A stretch of 64,000 nt of DNA, from assembly GCF_900113185.1 (NCBI RefSeq), contig NZ_FOZD01000001.1, forward strand, positions 2,356,001-2,420,000, in the 5' to 3' direction. Below are positions 13,124 to 22,504 of this stretch, one piece after another. Every line of letters starts with the position of its first letter. Within the stretch, counting starts at the first letter, position 1. The translations under genes were made by a program, and so were the position numbers. The notes below the pieces were generated by a model, which was not told the origin of the DNA, did no database searches, and was given only the letters and a program-made list of their open reading frames with translations. The stretch is from Agromyces sp. CF514. GTDB taxonomy: Bacteria; Actinomycetota; Actinomycetes; Actinomycetales; Microbacteriaceae.

Positions 13124-14033
13124 GACGAACACCAGGTCGACGCCTCCAGAGGTCGATCGCGTCGCGGCGTCCCGTGCCGCGGTGGCGGCGCGCCGCGCCC
13201 GCGCGAGCGTGAAGGCCGAGATCGCCTCCGGCTCGCGCAGCCCGCTCGACGTGCTGCGGGTCGCGTTCGCCGAGCCCGAGTCCGCCGAGGGGCGGCTTCG
13301 CGTCACCGAGTACCTGACCTCGATCCCGGCGATCGGCGTGACGAAGTGCGCCAGGATCCTCGAGGAGCTCGAGATCTCGACGGCGAAGCGGTTGGGCGGC
13401 CTCGGTCGCCTCCAGCGGCGCCGACTCCGCGAGTTCGTCGCCGGCTGGGTCGCCTCGCACGGCGGCACGGGCGATCGCCTCGTGGTGCTCGCCGGCCCGA
13501 CGGCCGTCGGCAAGGGAACGGTCGCGTCGTACATCCGCCGTCACCACCCCGACGTCAGGCTCTCGGTCTCGGCGACGACGCGCGCACCGCGTCCCGGCGA
13601 GGTCGAGGGCGAGAGCTACTTCTTCGTCGACGACGCCGAGTTCGACCGCATGGTCGAGGCCGGCGAGCTGCTCGAATGGGCCACGGTGCACAACGCGTAC
13701 CGCTACGGCACGCCGCGCGGCCCGGTCGAGCAGGCCATCGCCGCCGGCGACAGCGTGCTGCTCGAGATCGACATCCAGGGCGCGCGCTCGGTGCGACGGG
13801 CCATGCCCGAGGCGACGCTCGTGTTCCTGCTCCCGCCCTCGTGGGACGAGCTCGTGCGCCGACTCGTGGGCCGCGGCACCGAGTCCCCGGCCGAGCAGCA
13901 GCGGCGTCTCGAGACCGCGAAGGTCGAGCTCGCGGCCGTCGACGAGTTCGATCACCAGGTCGTCAACCACGACGTGCCCGAGGCCGCGCAAAAGGTCGTA
14001 GACTTGATGAGGCCCCGTTCAGGGCGGCGTTGA
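13116..14033 (+). CDS. gmk: Fusion of mIHF-type DNA-binding domain and guanylate kinase
   Basis: Guanylate kinase phosphorylates GMP to GDP. The start is GTG 13116, with GGAG six bases upstream, inside the end of pyrF, giving 305 residues instead of the usual 190-210. Residues about 40-112 match actinobacterial integration host factor (mIHF): LDVLRVAFAEPESAEGRLRV, then PAIGVTKCARILEELEI and RLGGLGRLQRRRL. In most actinobacteria mIHF is a separate gene just before gmk. Residues about 120-305 are a complete guanylate kinase with P-loop GPTAVGKGT (127-135), SATTRAPRPGEVEGESYFF, and EIDIQGA. No stop or internal ribosome site separates the halves. Confidence 0.93.
   Translation: MPETNTRSTPPEVDRVAASRAAVAARRARASVKAEIASGSRSPLDVLRVAFAEPESAEGRLRVTEYLTSIPAIGVTKCARILEELEISTAKRLGGLGRLQRRRLREFVAGWVASHGGTGDRLVVLAGPTAVGKGTVASYIRRHHPDVRLSVSATTRAPRPGEVEGESYFFVDDAEFDRMVEAGELLEWATVHNAYRYGTPRGPVEQAIAAGDSVLLEIDIQGARSVRRAMPEATLVFLLPPSWDELVRRLVGRGTESPAEQQRRLETAKVELAAVDEFDHQVVNHDVPEAAQKVVDLMRPRSGRR
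13999..14004 (+). promoter_or_regulatory. -10 box for rpoZ inside the gmk 3' end
   Basis: TAGACT lies 30 bases before the gmk stop. Transcription from about 14011 would give rpoZ an independent leader of about 90 nt in addition to read-through from the pyr-gmk operon. No clear -35 is visible. Confidence 0.45.
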
Positions 14034-14099
14034 GCTGCCCGGGTCACGGTTTTCCGGCGCACGCGAGGTGCGCATGTTCGTTTCGTAAGGAGTATCTCC

Positions 14100-14357
14100 A
14101 TGGCTGAGAAGCTGTCCGGCATCATCGACCCGCCCATCGACGACCTGCTGTCGAAGGTCGACTCGAAGTACCAGCTCGTGATCTTCGCGTCCAAGCGCGC
14201 CCGTCAGATCAACGACTACTACGCCGACCTGCACGAGGGCAGCCTGTTCGACAACGTCGGCCCGCTGGTCGACTCGTCGATCGACGACAAGCCCCTCTCG
14301 GTGGCGATGCACGAGATCAACGAAGACAAGCTGGTGCTCCGCCCGATCGGCGAGTAA
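14100..14357 (+). CDS. rpoZ: DNA-directed RNA polymerase omega subunit
   Basis: Omega chaperones beta-prime and stabilises RNA polymerase. The protein has 85 residues and the omega core [16 protein letters not shown] with the acidic tail expected of actinobacteria. AAGGAG at 14087-14092 sits seven bases before ATG 14100. The gmk-rpoZ-coaBC-metK-priA order is the conserved actinobacterial arrangement. Confidence 0.97.
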   Translation: MAEKLSGIIDPPIDDLLSKVDSKYQLVIFASKRARQINDYYADLHEGSLFDNVGPLVDSSIDDKPLSVAMHEINEDKLVLRPIGE

Positions 14358-14368
14358 GCACGGCACGG

Positions 14369-15637
14369 ATGTCGCGGCTCAACATCGTCGTCGGCATCAC
14401 CGGCGGCATCGCGGCGTACAAGGCCGTCGGGGTCGTGCGGGCACTCGTGCTCGCCGGCCATGACGTGCACGTGGTGCCGACCGAGGGTGCGCTCCGCTTC
14501 GTGGGGCGGCCCACGCTCGAGGCGATCTCACGCAACCCGGTGCACACCGACCTCTACGAGGGGGTGGCCGAGGTGCGCCACGTGGCGATCGGCCAGGCCG
14601 CCGACCTCATCGTGATCGCGCCGGCCACGGCGAACTCGATCGCGAAGCTCGCGGCCGGCCTCGCCGACGACCTGCTCGGCAACACGGTGCTCGCGAGCGA
14701 GGCGCCGATCGTGATCGCACCGGCGATGCACACCGAGATGTGGTTGAACCAGGCCACCGCGGCCAACGTCGCGACGCTCCGCGAGCGCGGGGTCACGATC
14801 GTCGGCCCGGCGGTCGGCCAGCTCACGGGAGCCGACAGCGGCCCGGGTCGCATGGAGGAGCCCGACGTCATCGTCGCGGCCGCCCTGGCCCGTGCCGCGG
14901 CCGCCGCCGGGCTGCCGCGCGACGACCTGTCGGGCCGTCGCGTCGTGGTGACCGCCGGCGGCACGCGCGAGCCGCTCGACCCGGTGCGGTTCCTCGGCAA
15001 CCGCTCGAGCGGCAAGCAGGGCGTCGCGATCGCCGAGGCGGCGCGGGCCAGGGGCGCGCAGGTCACCCTGATCGCCGCGAACCTCGAGGTCGCCGCTCCC
15101 GGCGGGTGCGACATCCGCTCCGTATCGACCGCTCGCGAGCTGCAGGCAGCGGTGACCGAGGCCGCGGCCGGTGCCGACCTGGTGGTCATGGCGGCGGCCG
15201 TCGCCGACTACCGGCCGGCCGAGGTCAGCGAGTCGAAGATCAAGAAGCAACCGGGCGACGACGGGCTCACCCTCGAGCTCGTGCGCAATCCCGACATCCT
15301 CGCCGGGCTGGGGCATGCGCCGCACGAAGGCACCCTGCTCGTGGGCTTCGCGGCCGAGACCGAGCCCGACGACGAACGTCTCCTCGCGCTCGGCGCCGCG
15401 AAGCTCGAGGCCAAGGGCGCAGACCTGCTCGTCGTGAACCGCGTCGGATGGGCCGAGGGGTTCGCCCGCGACGACAACCGCGTCGTCATACTCGGACGCG
15501 ATGGGGTGCGCGCCCGCGCCGACGGGAGCAAGATGTCGGTGGCGCACGGGATCCTCGATGTCGCGGTGCAGCACCTGCGCGAGCAGGCGGCACCCGATCC
15601 GGGCGTCGCACGCGAACAGCCGGCACCGTCCGGCTGA
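14369..15637 (+). CDS. coaBC: Bifunctional phosphopantothenoylcysteine decarboxylase / phosphopantothenate-cysteine ligase
   Basis: CoaBC carries out two consecutive steps of coenzyme A synthesis: CTP-dependent ligation of cysteine, then FMN-dependent decarboxylation to 4'-phosphopantetheine. In 422 residues, the N-terminal CoaC flavoprotein domain shows [27 protein letters not shown] and a GPGRMEEP substrate clamp. The C-terminal CoaB domain starts at about residue 190 with [20 protein letters not shown] and NRSSGKQG, and has [10 protein letters not shown] and the KIKK loop. It follows rpoZ by 11 bases. Confidence 0.96.
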   Translation: MSRLNIVVGITGGIAAYKAVGVVRALVLAGHDVHVVPTEGALRFVGRPTLEAISRNPVHTDLYEGVAEVRHVAIGQAADLIVIAPATANSIAKLAAGLADDLLGNTVLASEAPIVIAPAMHTEMWLNQATAANVATLRERGVTIVGPAVGQLTGADSGPGRMEEPDVIVAAALARAAAAAGLPRDDLSGRRVVVTAGGTREPLDPVRFLGNRSSGKQGVAIAEAARARGAQVTLIAANLEVAAPGGCDIRSVSTARELQAAVTEAAAGADLVVMAAAVADYRPAEVSESKIKKQPGDDGLTLELVRNPDILAGLGHAPHEGTLLVGFAAETEPDDERLLALGAAKLEAKGADLLVVNRVGWAEGFARDDNRVVILGRDGVRARADGSKMSVAHGILDVAVQHLREQAAPDPGVAREQPAPSG

Positions 15638-15701
15638 GCGCCCCGGCCCCGAGCCGACGCCCGAGCCGCATTCGCCCCACGACGAAAGTAGAACCGCGAC
15701 C

Positions 15702-16895
15702 ATGAGCCAGCTTCGACTGTTCACCTCCGAGTCGGTCACCGAGGGTCACCCCGACAAGATCTGCGACCAGGTCTCGGACTCGATCCTCGACGCGCTCCTG
15801 GCCGTCGACCCGCACAGCAGGGTCGCCGTCGAGACGCTCGTGACGACCGGACTCGTGCACGTCGCGGGCGAGGTCACGACGTCGGGGTACGTCGAGATCC
15901 CCGCCATCGTGCGCGAGCGGGTCACGTCGATCGGCTACAACTCGTCCGACGTGTGGTTCGACGGGCGTTCGTGCGGCGTCTCGGTGTCGATCGGCGGGCA
16001 GTCGCCCGACATCGCCCAGGGCGTCGACGATGCGTTCGAGTCGCGCGAGCACTCGAGCGAAGACCTGCTCGACAAGCAGGGCGCAGGCGACCAGGGCATC
16101 ATGTTCGGCTATGCGACCCGCGAGACCCCGCAGCTCATGCCCGTTCCGATCTGGATCGCGCACCGCCTCGCCGAGCGGCTGACCGAGGTGCGCAAGGCCG
16201 GAGAGCTCGACTACCTGCGTCCCGACGGCAAGACCCAGGTCACGGTCGGCTACGACGGTCAGGTCCCGCGCACGATCGAGACGGTCGTGCTCTCCACCCA
16301 GCACTCCCCGAAGGTCTCGACCGAGCAGCTGCGCGCCGAGGTCGAAGAGCTCATCATCACGCCCGTCCTCGACACCGTCGAGCTCGCGCGCCCCGAGCTC
16401 TCGGTGCTGATCAATCCGACCGGCCGTTTCGAGATCGGCGGTCCGCAGGGCGACGCCGGCCTCACCGGGCGCAAGATCATCATCGACACGTACGGCGGCG
16501 CCAGTCGGCACGGTGGCGGCGCGTTCAGCGGTAAGGACCCCTCGAAGGTCGACCGCTCCGCGGCGTACGCTATGCGCTGGGTCGCGAAGAACGCGGTCGC
16601 GGCGGGTCTCGCCGACCGCCTCGAGGTGCAGGTCGCCTACGCGATCGGCAAGGCGGCCCCGGTGGGCCTCTACGTCGAGACCTTCGGCACGGCGCACGTT
16701 CCCGAAGAGCGCATCATCGGCGCGATCCGCGAGGTGTTCGACCTGCGCCCTGCGGCGATCATCCGCGACCTCGACCTGCTGCGCCCCATCTACGCGCAGA
16801 CGGCCGCCTACGGGCACTTCGGTCGCGAACTGCCCGACTTCACGTGGGAGCGACTCGACCGCGTCGACGACCTGCGCGCCATCGCCGGGCTCTGA
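15702..16895 (+). CDS. metK: S-adenosylmethionine synthetase
   Basis: MetK forms S-adenosylmethionine from methionine and ATP. From ATG 15702 the protein has 397 residues, matching the family. Visible motifs are [13 protein letters not shown] near the N terminus, [12 protein letters not shown] and the glycine-rich P-loop-like [19 protein letters not shown]. The ribosome site is weak (GAAAG). The frame is open further upstream, but the added sequence is not MetK-like and overlaps coaBC. Confidence 0.97.
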   Translation: MSQLRLFTSESVTEGHPDKICDQVSDSILDALLAVDPHSRVAVETLVTTGLVHVAGEVTTSGYVEIPAIVRERVTSIGYNSSDVWFDGRSCGVSVSIGGQSPDIAQGVDDAFESREHSSEDLLDKQGAGDQGIMFGYATRETPQLMPVPIWIAHRLAERLTEVRKAGELDYLRPDGKTQVTVGYDGQVPRTIETVVLSTQHSPKVSTEQLRAEVEELIITPVLDTVELARPELSVLINPTGRFEIGGPQGDAGLTGRKIIIDTYGGASRHGGGAFSGKDPSKVDRSAAYAMRWVAKNAVAAGLADRLEVQVAYAIGKAAPVGLYVETFGTAHVPEERIIGAIREVFDLRPAAIIRDLDLLRPIYAQTAAYGHFGRELPDFTWERLDRVDDLRAIAGL

Positions 16896-16896
16896 C

Positions 16897-18852
16897 GTGC
16901 CGGGCGGCTCCGTCGCCAGGGTGCTGCTCGACTCTCCGCTGCCGCAGCTCGACCAGCTCTTCGACTACCGGGTGCCCGAGCGACTGCGCGAGCAGGCTCG
17001 GCCGGGCGTGCGCGTGCGCGCGCCGTTGCGCTCGGGGGGCCGCATCGCGAACGGCTGGCTCGTCGAGCTCGCCGAGACGAGCGAGTTCGAGGGCCGCTTG
17101 AGCGACCTCGACGACGTGGTGTCCGAGGTGCCGCTGCTGGTGCCCGAGGTGTGGGCGCTCGCGCGAGCGGCCGCCGATCGCGCGGCCGGCAATGCGAGCG
17201 ACGTGCTGCGGCTCGCGGTTCCGTCGCGGTACGTCCGCGTCGAGCGCGCCTGGCGCGCGGCCGCACCCGATCCGGGTGACCTTCCCGTCGCTCCCGCTCC
17301 CGTGCACGGCGCAGCACCCGGCCGTGTCGAGGCGGGCATCGCCGCAGGAGAGCGGATGTCGCTGGCCGCCGATCCGCGGCCGGTGCAGCTGTCGACGGGA
17401 GCCTGGGTCGGCGCGTGGGCGCTCATGCTGGCGCAGGCCGCTGCGCACGCCCTCGCAGCCGACCGATCGAGCCTGCTGGTCGTGCCCGACTACCGCGACC
17501 AGGAGCAGCTCGAGGCGGCGCTTGCGGCGACGGTCGACGAGCGACGTGTGCTGCGCACCGACGCCAGGCAGGCCGGTGGCGCCCGCTTCCGCTCCTTCCT
17601 CGACGCGACGGGCGACGCTGCGCGCATCGTCATCGGCAACCGCTCGACGGTCTATGCGCCGGCGAGCCGGCTCGGCCTCATCGCGATGTGGGACGACGGC
17701 GACTCGCTCATGAACGAGCCGCTGTCGCCCGGCGTGCACCCGCGCGATGCCGCGCTCATCAGGCAGGAGCAGTCGGGCGCTGCGCTCCTGATGCTCTCGC
17801 ACTCGCGCAGCGTCGAGGTCGCGCGACTCGTCGAGATCGGCTGGATCCACGAGGTCCCGGTCGCCAGGCAGGCGCGTCCGCGCGTGATCGCGACCGAGCA
17901 CCAGCAGGCGCCCGACGCCGCTTCGGCACGCATTCCGACCGCAGCATGGCGGCAGGCGCAGGAGGCGGTGCGGTCCGGGCCGGTGCTCGTGCAGGTCGCG
18001 CGTCCGGGCAACACGCCGCTGCTCGCGTGCGACCGCTGTCGCGAGCCGGCGCGGTGCGCCGCGTGCGGTGGGTCGCTCGCGATCCCGAGGTCCGGGGGAG
18101 CGGCGCGGTGCGTGCTGTGCGGCACCGCGGCGTCGGGCTGGTCCTGTCCGACGTGCGAGGGCACCCGCCTGAGGGCGGTCACAATCGGCGCGAGTCGCAC
18201 GGCCGATGAGCTGGGGCGGGCGTTCCCGAACACGAGGGTCGTGCTCTCCGACGGCGAGAGGCCGGTGCTCCGCGTCGGTGCCGAGCCGGCGCTCGTGGTC
18301 GCGACGAGGGGGGCCGAGCCGATCGCCGACGGGGGATACCGGGCAGTGCTGCTGCTCGACGGCGAGCGCATGCTGCTGCGCGAGTCGCTGCGCGTGGCCG
18401 AGGACTGCCTGCGCTGGTGGTCGAACGCGGCCGCACTCGTCGCCCCGGGTTCCCCGGTGTTCCTGGTCGGCGTCGGAGGGGCGCTCGCGACCGCGCTCAC
18501 GACCTGGCGTCAGGCCGACTGGGCGACGTCCGAGCTCGCCTCGCGCCGGGCGCTGCGGTTCCCGCCGGCCGTCCGGGTCGCGAGCGTGACCGCCGCCCCG
18601 GCCCTCGTCGCCGCGGCGATCGCGGCGGCCGAGTCGGCCGTCGGGGTCGACGTGCTCGGGCCCGTGCCGGTCGACGACGGGCTCGAGCGTGCGCTCGTAC
18701 GGTTCGACTACGGCTCGGGCGGTCGGGTCGCCAAGGAGCTCAGATCCGAGATGATCCGGGTCGCGACCGAGCGTCGCAGGCCGGTCGCGGGCAGGCCGGT
18801 GCGCCGGCCTCCGGTGCTCAGGGTGCGCGTCGACGACCCCGAGGTGCCGTAG
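16897..18852 (+). CDS. priA: Helicase-inactive PriA-like primosome protein (N')
   Basis: PriA normally recognises stalled replication forks and reloads the replisome. From GTG 16897, one base after the metK stop, it has 651 residues. The N-terminal DNA-binding domain (VLLDSPLPQLDQLFDYRVPE) and the zinc-binding cysteines (CDRCREPARCAACGG, CVLCG, CPTCEG) are intact. The Walker A motif is absent: STGAWVGAW stands where GxTGSGKT belongs. The DEAH-type box reads WDDGD. Actinobacterial PriA proteins are commonly predicted to lack helicase activity, so this is probably a structural fork-binding protein rather than a pseudogene. Confidence 0.92.
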   Translation: MPGGSVARVLLDSPLPQLDQLFDYRVPERLREQARPGVRVRAPLRSGGRIANGWLVELAETSEFEGRLSDLDDVVSEVPLLVPEVWALARAAADRAAGNASDVLRLAVPSRYVRVERAWRAAAPDPGDLPVAPAPVHGAAPGRVEAGIAAGERMSLAADPRPVQLSTGAWVGAWALMLAQAAAHALAADRSSLLVVPDYRDQEQLEAALAATVDERRVLRTDARQAGGARFRSFLDATGDAARIVIGNRSTVYAPASRLGLIAMWDDGDSLMNEPLSPGVHPRDAALIRQEQSGAALLMLSHSRSVEVARLVEIGWIHEVPVARQARPRVIATEHQQAPDAASARIPTAAWRQAQEAVRSGPVLVQVARPGNTPLLACDRCREPARCAACGGSLAIPRSGGAARCVLCGTAASGWSCPTCEGTRLRAVTIGASRTADELGRAFPNTRVVLSDGERPVLRVGAEPALVVATRGAEPIADGGYRAVLLLDGERMLLRESLRVAEDCLRWWSNAAALVAPGSPVFLVGVGGALATALTTWRQADWATSELASRRALRFPPAVRVASVTAAPALVAAAIAAAESAVGVDVLGPVPVDDGLERALVRFDYGSGGRVAKELRSEMIRVATERRRPVAGRPVRRPPVLRVRVDDPEVP

Positions 18853-19041
18853 ACCGCAGGGCGCGCGTGCGAACCGGCCGATCCATGCGATGAATGCCTC
18901 CACGGCATCGCTCGGTCGACGAAGCGTTCCGCGATCGCGCCGTTCCGCGTACCGTCGTCGCCTTCGTTGCATGCGTCGTGCCTGATCGATGCGGTCGACG
19001 CATCGATGGTCTGCGGCTGCCCGCGTCGGCGACAATGGAGT
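18853..19041 (+). promoter_or_regulatory. priA-fmt intergenic region with 9-bp inverted repeat
   Basis: A 189-bp gap. ATCGATGCG (18985-18993) and CGCATCGAT (18999-19007) are perfect inverted arms around a 5-base centre GTCGA, 34 bases before the fmt start. It could be an operator or a weak priA terminator. GACAAT at 19031-19036, five bases before GTG 19042, is a possible -10 for a leaderless fmt transcript. Nothing else was recognised. Confidence 0.4.
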
Positions 19042-19983
19042 GTGCAGAAGCTCCGACTCGTCTTCGCCGGTACTCCGGCGGCCGCCGTCCCCTCGCTCGA
19101 ACGGCTCGCCGCCAGCGGCCACGAGATCGTTGCGGTGGTGACCCGCCCGGCGGCGCCGCTCGGGCGAAAGCGGGTGCTCACCCCGTCACCGGTCGCGCAG
19201 GCCGCGGAGCGCCTCGGGCTCGAGGTGATCGAGGCGGCGCGACTCGACGCCCAGGTCACGGAGCGGCTCGCTGAATCCGAGCCCGATCTCGGCGTGATCG
19301 TCGCGTTCGGCGGCCTCGTGCGAGAGCCCCTCCTCTCCACGCCGCAGCACGGATGGATCAACCTGCACTTCTCGCTCCTTCCCGCCTGGCGCGGCGCAGC
19401 GCCGGTGCAGCACGCGCTCATCGCCGGCGAAGCCGAGACCGGCGCGGCGGTGTTCCAGCTCGTTCCCGAACTCGACGCCGGCGACGTGTTCGCCGAGCTC
19501 CGTCGGCCGATCGTGGAGTCGGACACCGCCGGATCGCTCCTCGACGAGCTCGCGGAGTCCGGCGCCGGGTTGCTCTCAACGGTCGTCGACGCCATCGCCC
19601 GAGGCGAGGCGCATGCCGTGCCTCAGTCGGGTGCGCCCACCTTCGCTCCGAAGCTCGGCATCGACGATGCGCGCCTCGACTGGTCACGGTCCTCGTCCGA
19701 GGTGCTCGCGCGATTCCGAGGGGTCACGCCCGAACCCGGCGCCTGGACCACGATCGACGGCCAACGACTGAAGGTGCTCGAACTCGCAGCGCTCGCTCCC
19801 GAGCTCGCGGTCGACAGCCCGACGCTCGCCGCGGGCGAGATCGCCGCGCACGCCAGACGGCTGCTGATCGGAACGGCCGATACGCCCGTCGAGGTTCGCC
19901 GCGTGCAACCCGCGGGGCGCACGGGAATGGCGGCCGCCGACTGGTGGCGCGGAGCCGGACGCGATGGGGTGGTCGCCGCATGA
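19042..19983 (+). CDS. fmt: Methionyl-tRNA formyltransferase
   Basis: Fmt formylates initiator Met-tRNA using 10-formyl-tetrahydrofolate. GTG 19042 begins the conserved KLRLVFAGTPAAAVPSLERL; the frame extends upstream but is not Fmt-like. The 313 residues carry the signature INLHFSLLPAWRGAAPVQHA with its catalytic His, and the ELDAGDV motif. A C-terminal OB-like domain (from about residue 205) completes the normal length. The stop overlaps the rsmB start (ATGA), so these two translation genes are coupled. Confidence 0.96.
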   Translation: MQKLRLVFAGTPAAAVPSLERLAASGHEIVAVVTRPAAPLGRKRVLTPSPVAQAAERLGLEVIEAARLDAQVTERLAESEPDLGVIVAFGGLVREPLLSTPQHGWINLHFSLLPAWRGAAPVQHALIAGEAETGAAVFQLVPELDAGDVFAELRRPIVESDTAGSLLDELAESGAGLLSTVVDAIARGEAHAVPQSGAPTFAPKLGIDDARLDWSRSSSEVLARFRGVTPEPGAWTTIDGQRLKVLELAALAPELAVDSPTLAAGEIAAHARRLLIGTADTPVEVRRVQPAGRTGMAAADWWRGAGRDGVVAA

Positions 19984-21449
19984 GCGCACCGAGAGGGCAG
20001 TCAGCCGGTGGCCGCCGTCGGCCCGACGCGCCGCGAGCACCGCGGGTCTCGCCGGCCCGGCGAGTCGCCTTCGAGGTGCTCGAGGCGGTGCGCGTCGACG
20101 AGGCCTATGCGAACCTGCTGCTCCCGGCGCGCATCCGCAGGGCCCGACTCACGCAGCCGGATGCCGCCTTCGCGACCGAACTGACCTACGGCACGCTGCG
20201 CCGGCAGGGGTACTACGACCGCGTCATCGAGCTCGCGGCGGATCGACCCGCGGATGCGATCGACCCGGCCGTCCTCGATGTGCTGCGCCTCGGTGCGCAC
20301 CAGCTGCTCGCGACGCGCGTGCCGACCCACGCAGCCGTGAACGAACAGGTCGACCTCGTGCGCAGCGTCGTGCCCAAGGCGGCCGGGTTCGTCAACGCGG
20401 TGCTCCGCACGGTCTCCCGCACCGACGCCGAGGCCTGGCGCGAGCTCGTCGCCGAGGGTGCGCCCAGCGACGACGAACGGCTCGCGCGCCTCGAGAGCCA
20501 TCCGCTCTGGGTCGTGCGCGCCCTCCGCGCGGCGCTCGAGCACGAAGGCCGTGGCGACGAGCTCGAGGCGCTGCTCCAGGCCGACAACTCGTCGCCGCGC
20601 GTGAACCTCGCCGTGCTGCCGGGCATCGTCGACGAGGGCACCGTCATCGGCGAGCTCGGCGAGCTGGCGGCGATCGAGGGCTTCGCCCCCGACCGGTACT
20701 CGCCGATCGGTGCGACGGCGGCCGATCCGATCGCGGTCATCGAGGCCGCCGGCGGCCGCATCCGGGTGCAGGACGAGGGCTCCCAGCTCGCAGCGCTCGC
20801 GCTCAGCCGATTCGCTCCGGTGCGGCCGGGGGAGCGCTGGCTCGACCTGTGCTCGGGTCCGGGCGGCAAGACGGCTGTGCTCGCGGCCGAGGCGCTCGCG
20901 GGCGGGGCGGTGCTCTCGGCGAACGAGGTCGTGCCCGCTCGGGCCGAGCTCGTTCGCGCGGCGATCGCGGGCGTTCCGCTCGACGTCGACGTGCGCGTCG
21001 GCGACGGACGCGAGCTCGATGCTGCCGCTTTCGGCGCGCCCGGAGGCTTCGACCGCATCCTGCTCGATGCTCCGTGCACGGGTCTGGGTGCGCTGCGACG
21101 GCGCCCCGAGGCGCGGTGGCGCAAGCGACCCCAGGACGTCGCCGAGCTCACCCGCCTCCAGGGCGAACTGCTCGATGCGGCGTTCGCGGCACTCGCGCCC
21201 GGTGGGGTGCTCGCCTACGTCACGTGCTCCCCGCACACGGCCGAGACCTACGGCTCGCTGCGCTCGGCGCTCGCACGCTGGGGCGCCGACGCCGAGCCGC
21301 TCGACACGAGCTCGGTCGTGCAGGCCGTGTCGAGGCATCCGCTCGACCTGGCATCGGATGCCGCGACGGTGCAGCTCTGGCCGCACCGGCACGGAACGGA
21401 TGCGATGTTCATCGCGCTCGTGCGCCGATCGCCCGTGACGATCGCCTGA
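19980..21449 (+). CDS. rsmB: 16S rRNA (cytosine-967 C5) methyltransferase
   Basis: RsmB methylates C967 of 16S rRNA from SAM. The 489 residues comprise a basic leader of about 25, a NusB-like RNA-binding domain (RRVAFEVLEAVRVDEAYANL) and a Rossmann methyltransferase. SAM motif I is LDLCSGPGGKTAVLAAEA, the DAPCTGLGALRRRPEARW motif holds one catalytic Cys, and TCSPHTAET holds the second. It is coupled to fmt by the ATGA overlap. Confidence 0.94.
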   Translation: MSAPRGQSAGGRRRPDAPRAPRVSPARRVAFEVLEAVRVDEAYANLLLPARIRRARLTQPDAAFATELTYGTLRRQGYYDRVIELAADRPADAIDPAVLDVLRLGAHQLLATRVPTHAAVNEQVDLVRSVVPKAAGFVNAVLRTVSRTDAEAWRELVAEGAPSDDERLARLESHPLWVVRALRAALEHEGRGDELEALLQADNSSPRVNLAVLPGIVDEGTVIGELGELAAIEGFAPDRYSPIGATAADPIAVIEAAGGRIRVQDEGSQLAALALSRFAPVRPGERWLDLCSGPGGKTAVLAAEALAGGAVLSANEVVPARAELVRAAIAGVPLDVDVRVGDGRELDAAAFGAPGGFDRILLDAPCTGLGALRRRPEARWRKRPQDVAELTRLQGELLDAAFAALAPGGVLAYVTCSPHTAETYGSLRSALARWGADAEPLDTSSVVQAVSRHPLDLASDAATVQLWPHRHGTDAMFIALVRRSPVTIA

Positions 21450-21492
21450 GACGCGACCGGTCGGACCCGCCGACGCGGCCCCGGCCGCTCGA

Positions 21493-21498
21493 TAGGGT
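21493..21498 (+). promoter_or_regulatory. -10 box, leaderless rpe promoter
   Basis: TAGGGT is followed by exactly 7 bases and then ATG 21506. There is no Shine-Dalgarno. This spacing predicts transcription starting at or next to the start codon. Confidence 0.6.
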
Positions 21499-21505
21499 TG
21501 ACGGC

Positions 21506-22201
21506 ATGACGACGCGGATCAACCCGAGCATCCTCGCTGCCGACTTCGTGAACCTCGAGTCCGAGCTCGCCCGGATCGCGAGCGCCGACCTCGTGCACGT
21601 CGATGTCATGGACAACCACTTCGTGCCGAACCTCACGTTCGGCCCGCAGATGGTCGGCCGGCTGCAGGACGTCAGCCCGATCCCGCTCGACGTGCACCTC
21701 ATGATCTCGGATGTCGACCGCTGGGCGCCCGGATACGCCGAGCTCGGCGCCGCCTCGGTGACGTTCCACGTCGAGGCGTCCGACGGTCCGGTGCAGCTGG
21801 CGCGCCGGCTCCGCTCGATCGGAGCGCGTGCGGGCATCGCCCTGAAGCCCGGAACCGATGTCGAGCCCTTCCTCGACGTGCTGCACGAATTCGACCAGGT
21901 GCTGATCATGACCGTCGAACCGGGGTTCGGCGGCCAGTCGTTCATGCACGAGACGATGCCCAAGCTCCGCCGCGTCTCCGAGGCCGTGCGCGCGGCGGGC
22001 CTCGACGTCTGGCTGCAGGTCGACGGGGGCATCTCGCTCGACACCATCGGCATCGCGGCCGAGGCGGGCGCCGACACGTTCGTCGCGGGCTCGGCGGTGT
22101 TCGGCGCGGAGGTGCCCGCCGAACGCATCGCGGCCCTCCGCGACCTCGCGGCGACACATCGGCACGACGCTCGGCCGGGCACCGGTAGTCTGAAACCGTG
22201 A
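21506..22201 (+). CDS. rpe: Ribulose-phosphate 3-epimerase
   Basis: Rpe interconverts ribulose 5-phosphate and xylulose 5-phosphate in the pentose phosphate pathway. The 231-residue TIM barrel starts with [17 protein letters not shown] and has the metal and catalytic motifs [32 protein letters not shown] and QVDGGI. ATG 21506 lies 7 bases after a -10 box with no ribosome site. Its last four bases overlap the hisE GTG. Confidence 0.96.
   Translation: MTTRINPSILAADFVNLESELARIASADLVHVDVMDNHFVPNLTFGPQMVGRLQDVSPIPLDVHLMISDVDRWAPGYAELGAASVTFHVEASDGPVQLARRLRSIGARAGIALKPGTDVEPFLDVLHEFDQVLIMTVEPGFGGQSFMHETMPKLRRVSEAVRAAGLDVWLQVDGGISLDTIGIAAEAGADTFVAGSAVFGAEVPAERIAALRDLAATHRHDARPGTGSLKP
22186..22191 (+). 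promoter_or_regulatory. -10 box, leaderless hisE promoter
   Basis: TAGTCT inside the last codons of rpe is followed by 6 bases and GTG 22198. It suggests the his genes can be transcribed independently of rpe. Confidence 0.5.
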
Positions 22202-22461
22202 AGACATTCGACGAACTCTTCGTCGAGCTCAGCGAGAAGGCCCGCACCCGTCCAGAGGGTTCCGGCACCGTGCGCGAGCTCGATGCAGGCGTGCACGCCA
22301 TCGGAAAGAAGATCGTCGAGGAAGCGGCCGAGGTGTGGATGGCCGCCGAGTACCAGACCGACGACGAGGCTGCCGAGGAGATCTCGCAGCTGCTCTACCA
22401 CCTGCAGGTGCTGATGCTCGCCAAGGGCCTCGCTCCGGCCGACGTGTACCGACATCTCTGA
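22198..22461 (+). CDS. hisE: Phosphoribosyl-ATP pyrophosphatase
   Basis: HisE removes pyrophosphate from phosphoribosyl-ATP, step 2 of histidine synthesis. The 87 residues form the small all-alpha NTP-pyrophosphohydrolase fold, with the metal-binding [13 protein letters not shown] and [14 protein letters not shown] segments. It is free-standing rather than fused to HisI, the usual actinobacterial state. The start overlaps the end of rpe (GTGA). Confidence 0.96.
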   Translation: MKTFDELFVELSEKARTRPEGSGTVRELDAGVHAIGKKIVEEAAEVWMAAEYQTDDEAAEEISQLLYHLQVLMLAKGLAPADVYRHL

Positions 22462-22504
22462 TCGCGCTCCGACCCGTCAGACCGTCGACACGAAAGTCAC
22501 AGAA

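Noticed and set aside
14369..15701. metK beginning further upstream inside coaBC
   Set aside because: The frame is open, but the extra residues are arginine-rich and unlike MetK; ATG 15702 gives the exact family length.
16897..18852. priA as a pseudogene
   Set aside because: The frame is intact, with all zinc ligands and conserved position. Loss of ATPase motifs is widespread in actinobacterial PriA, indicating a changed function rather than decay.
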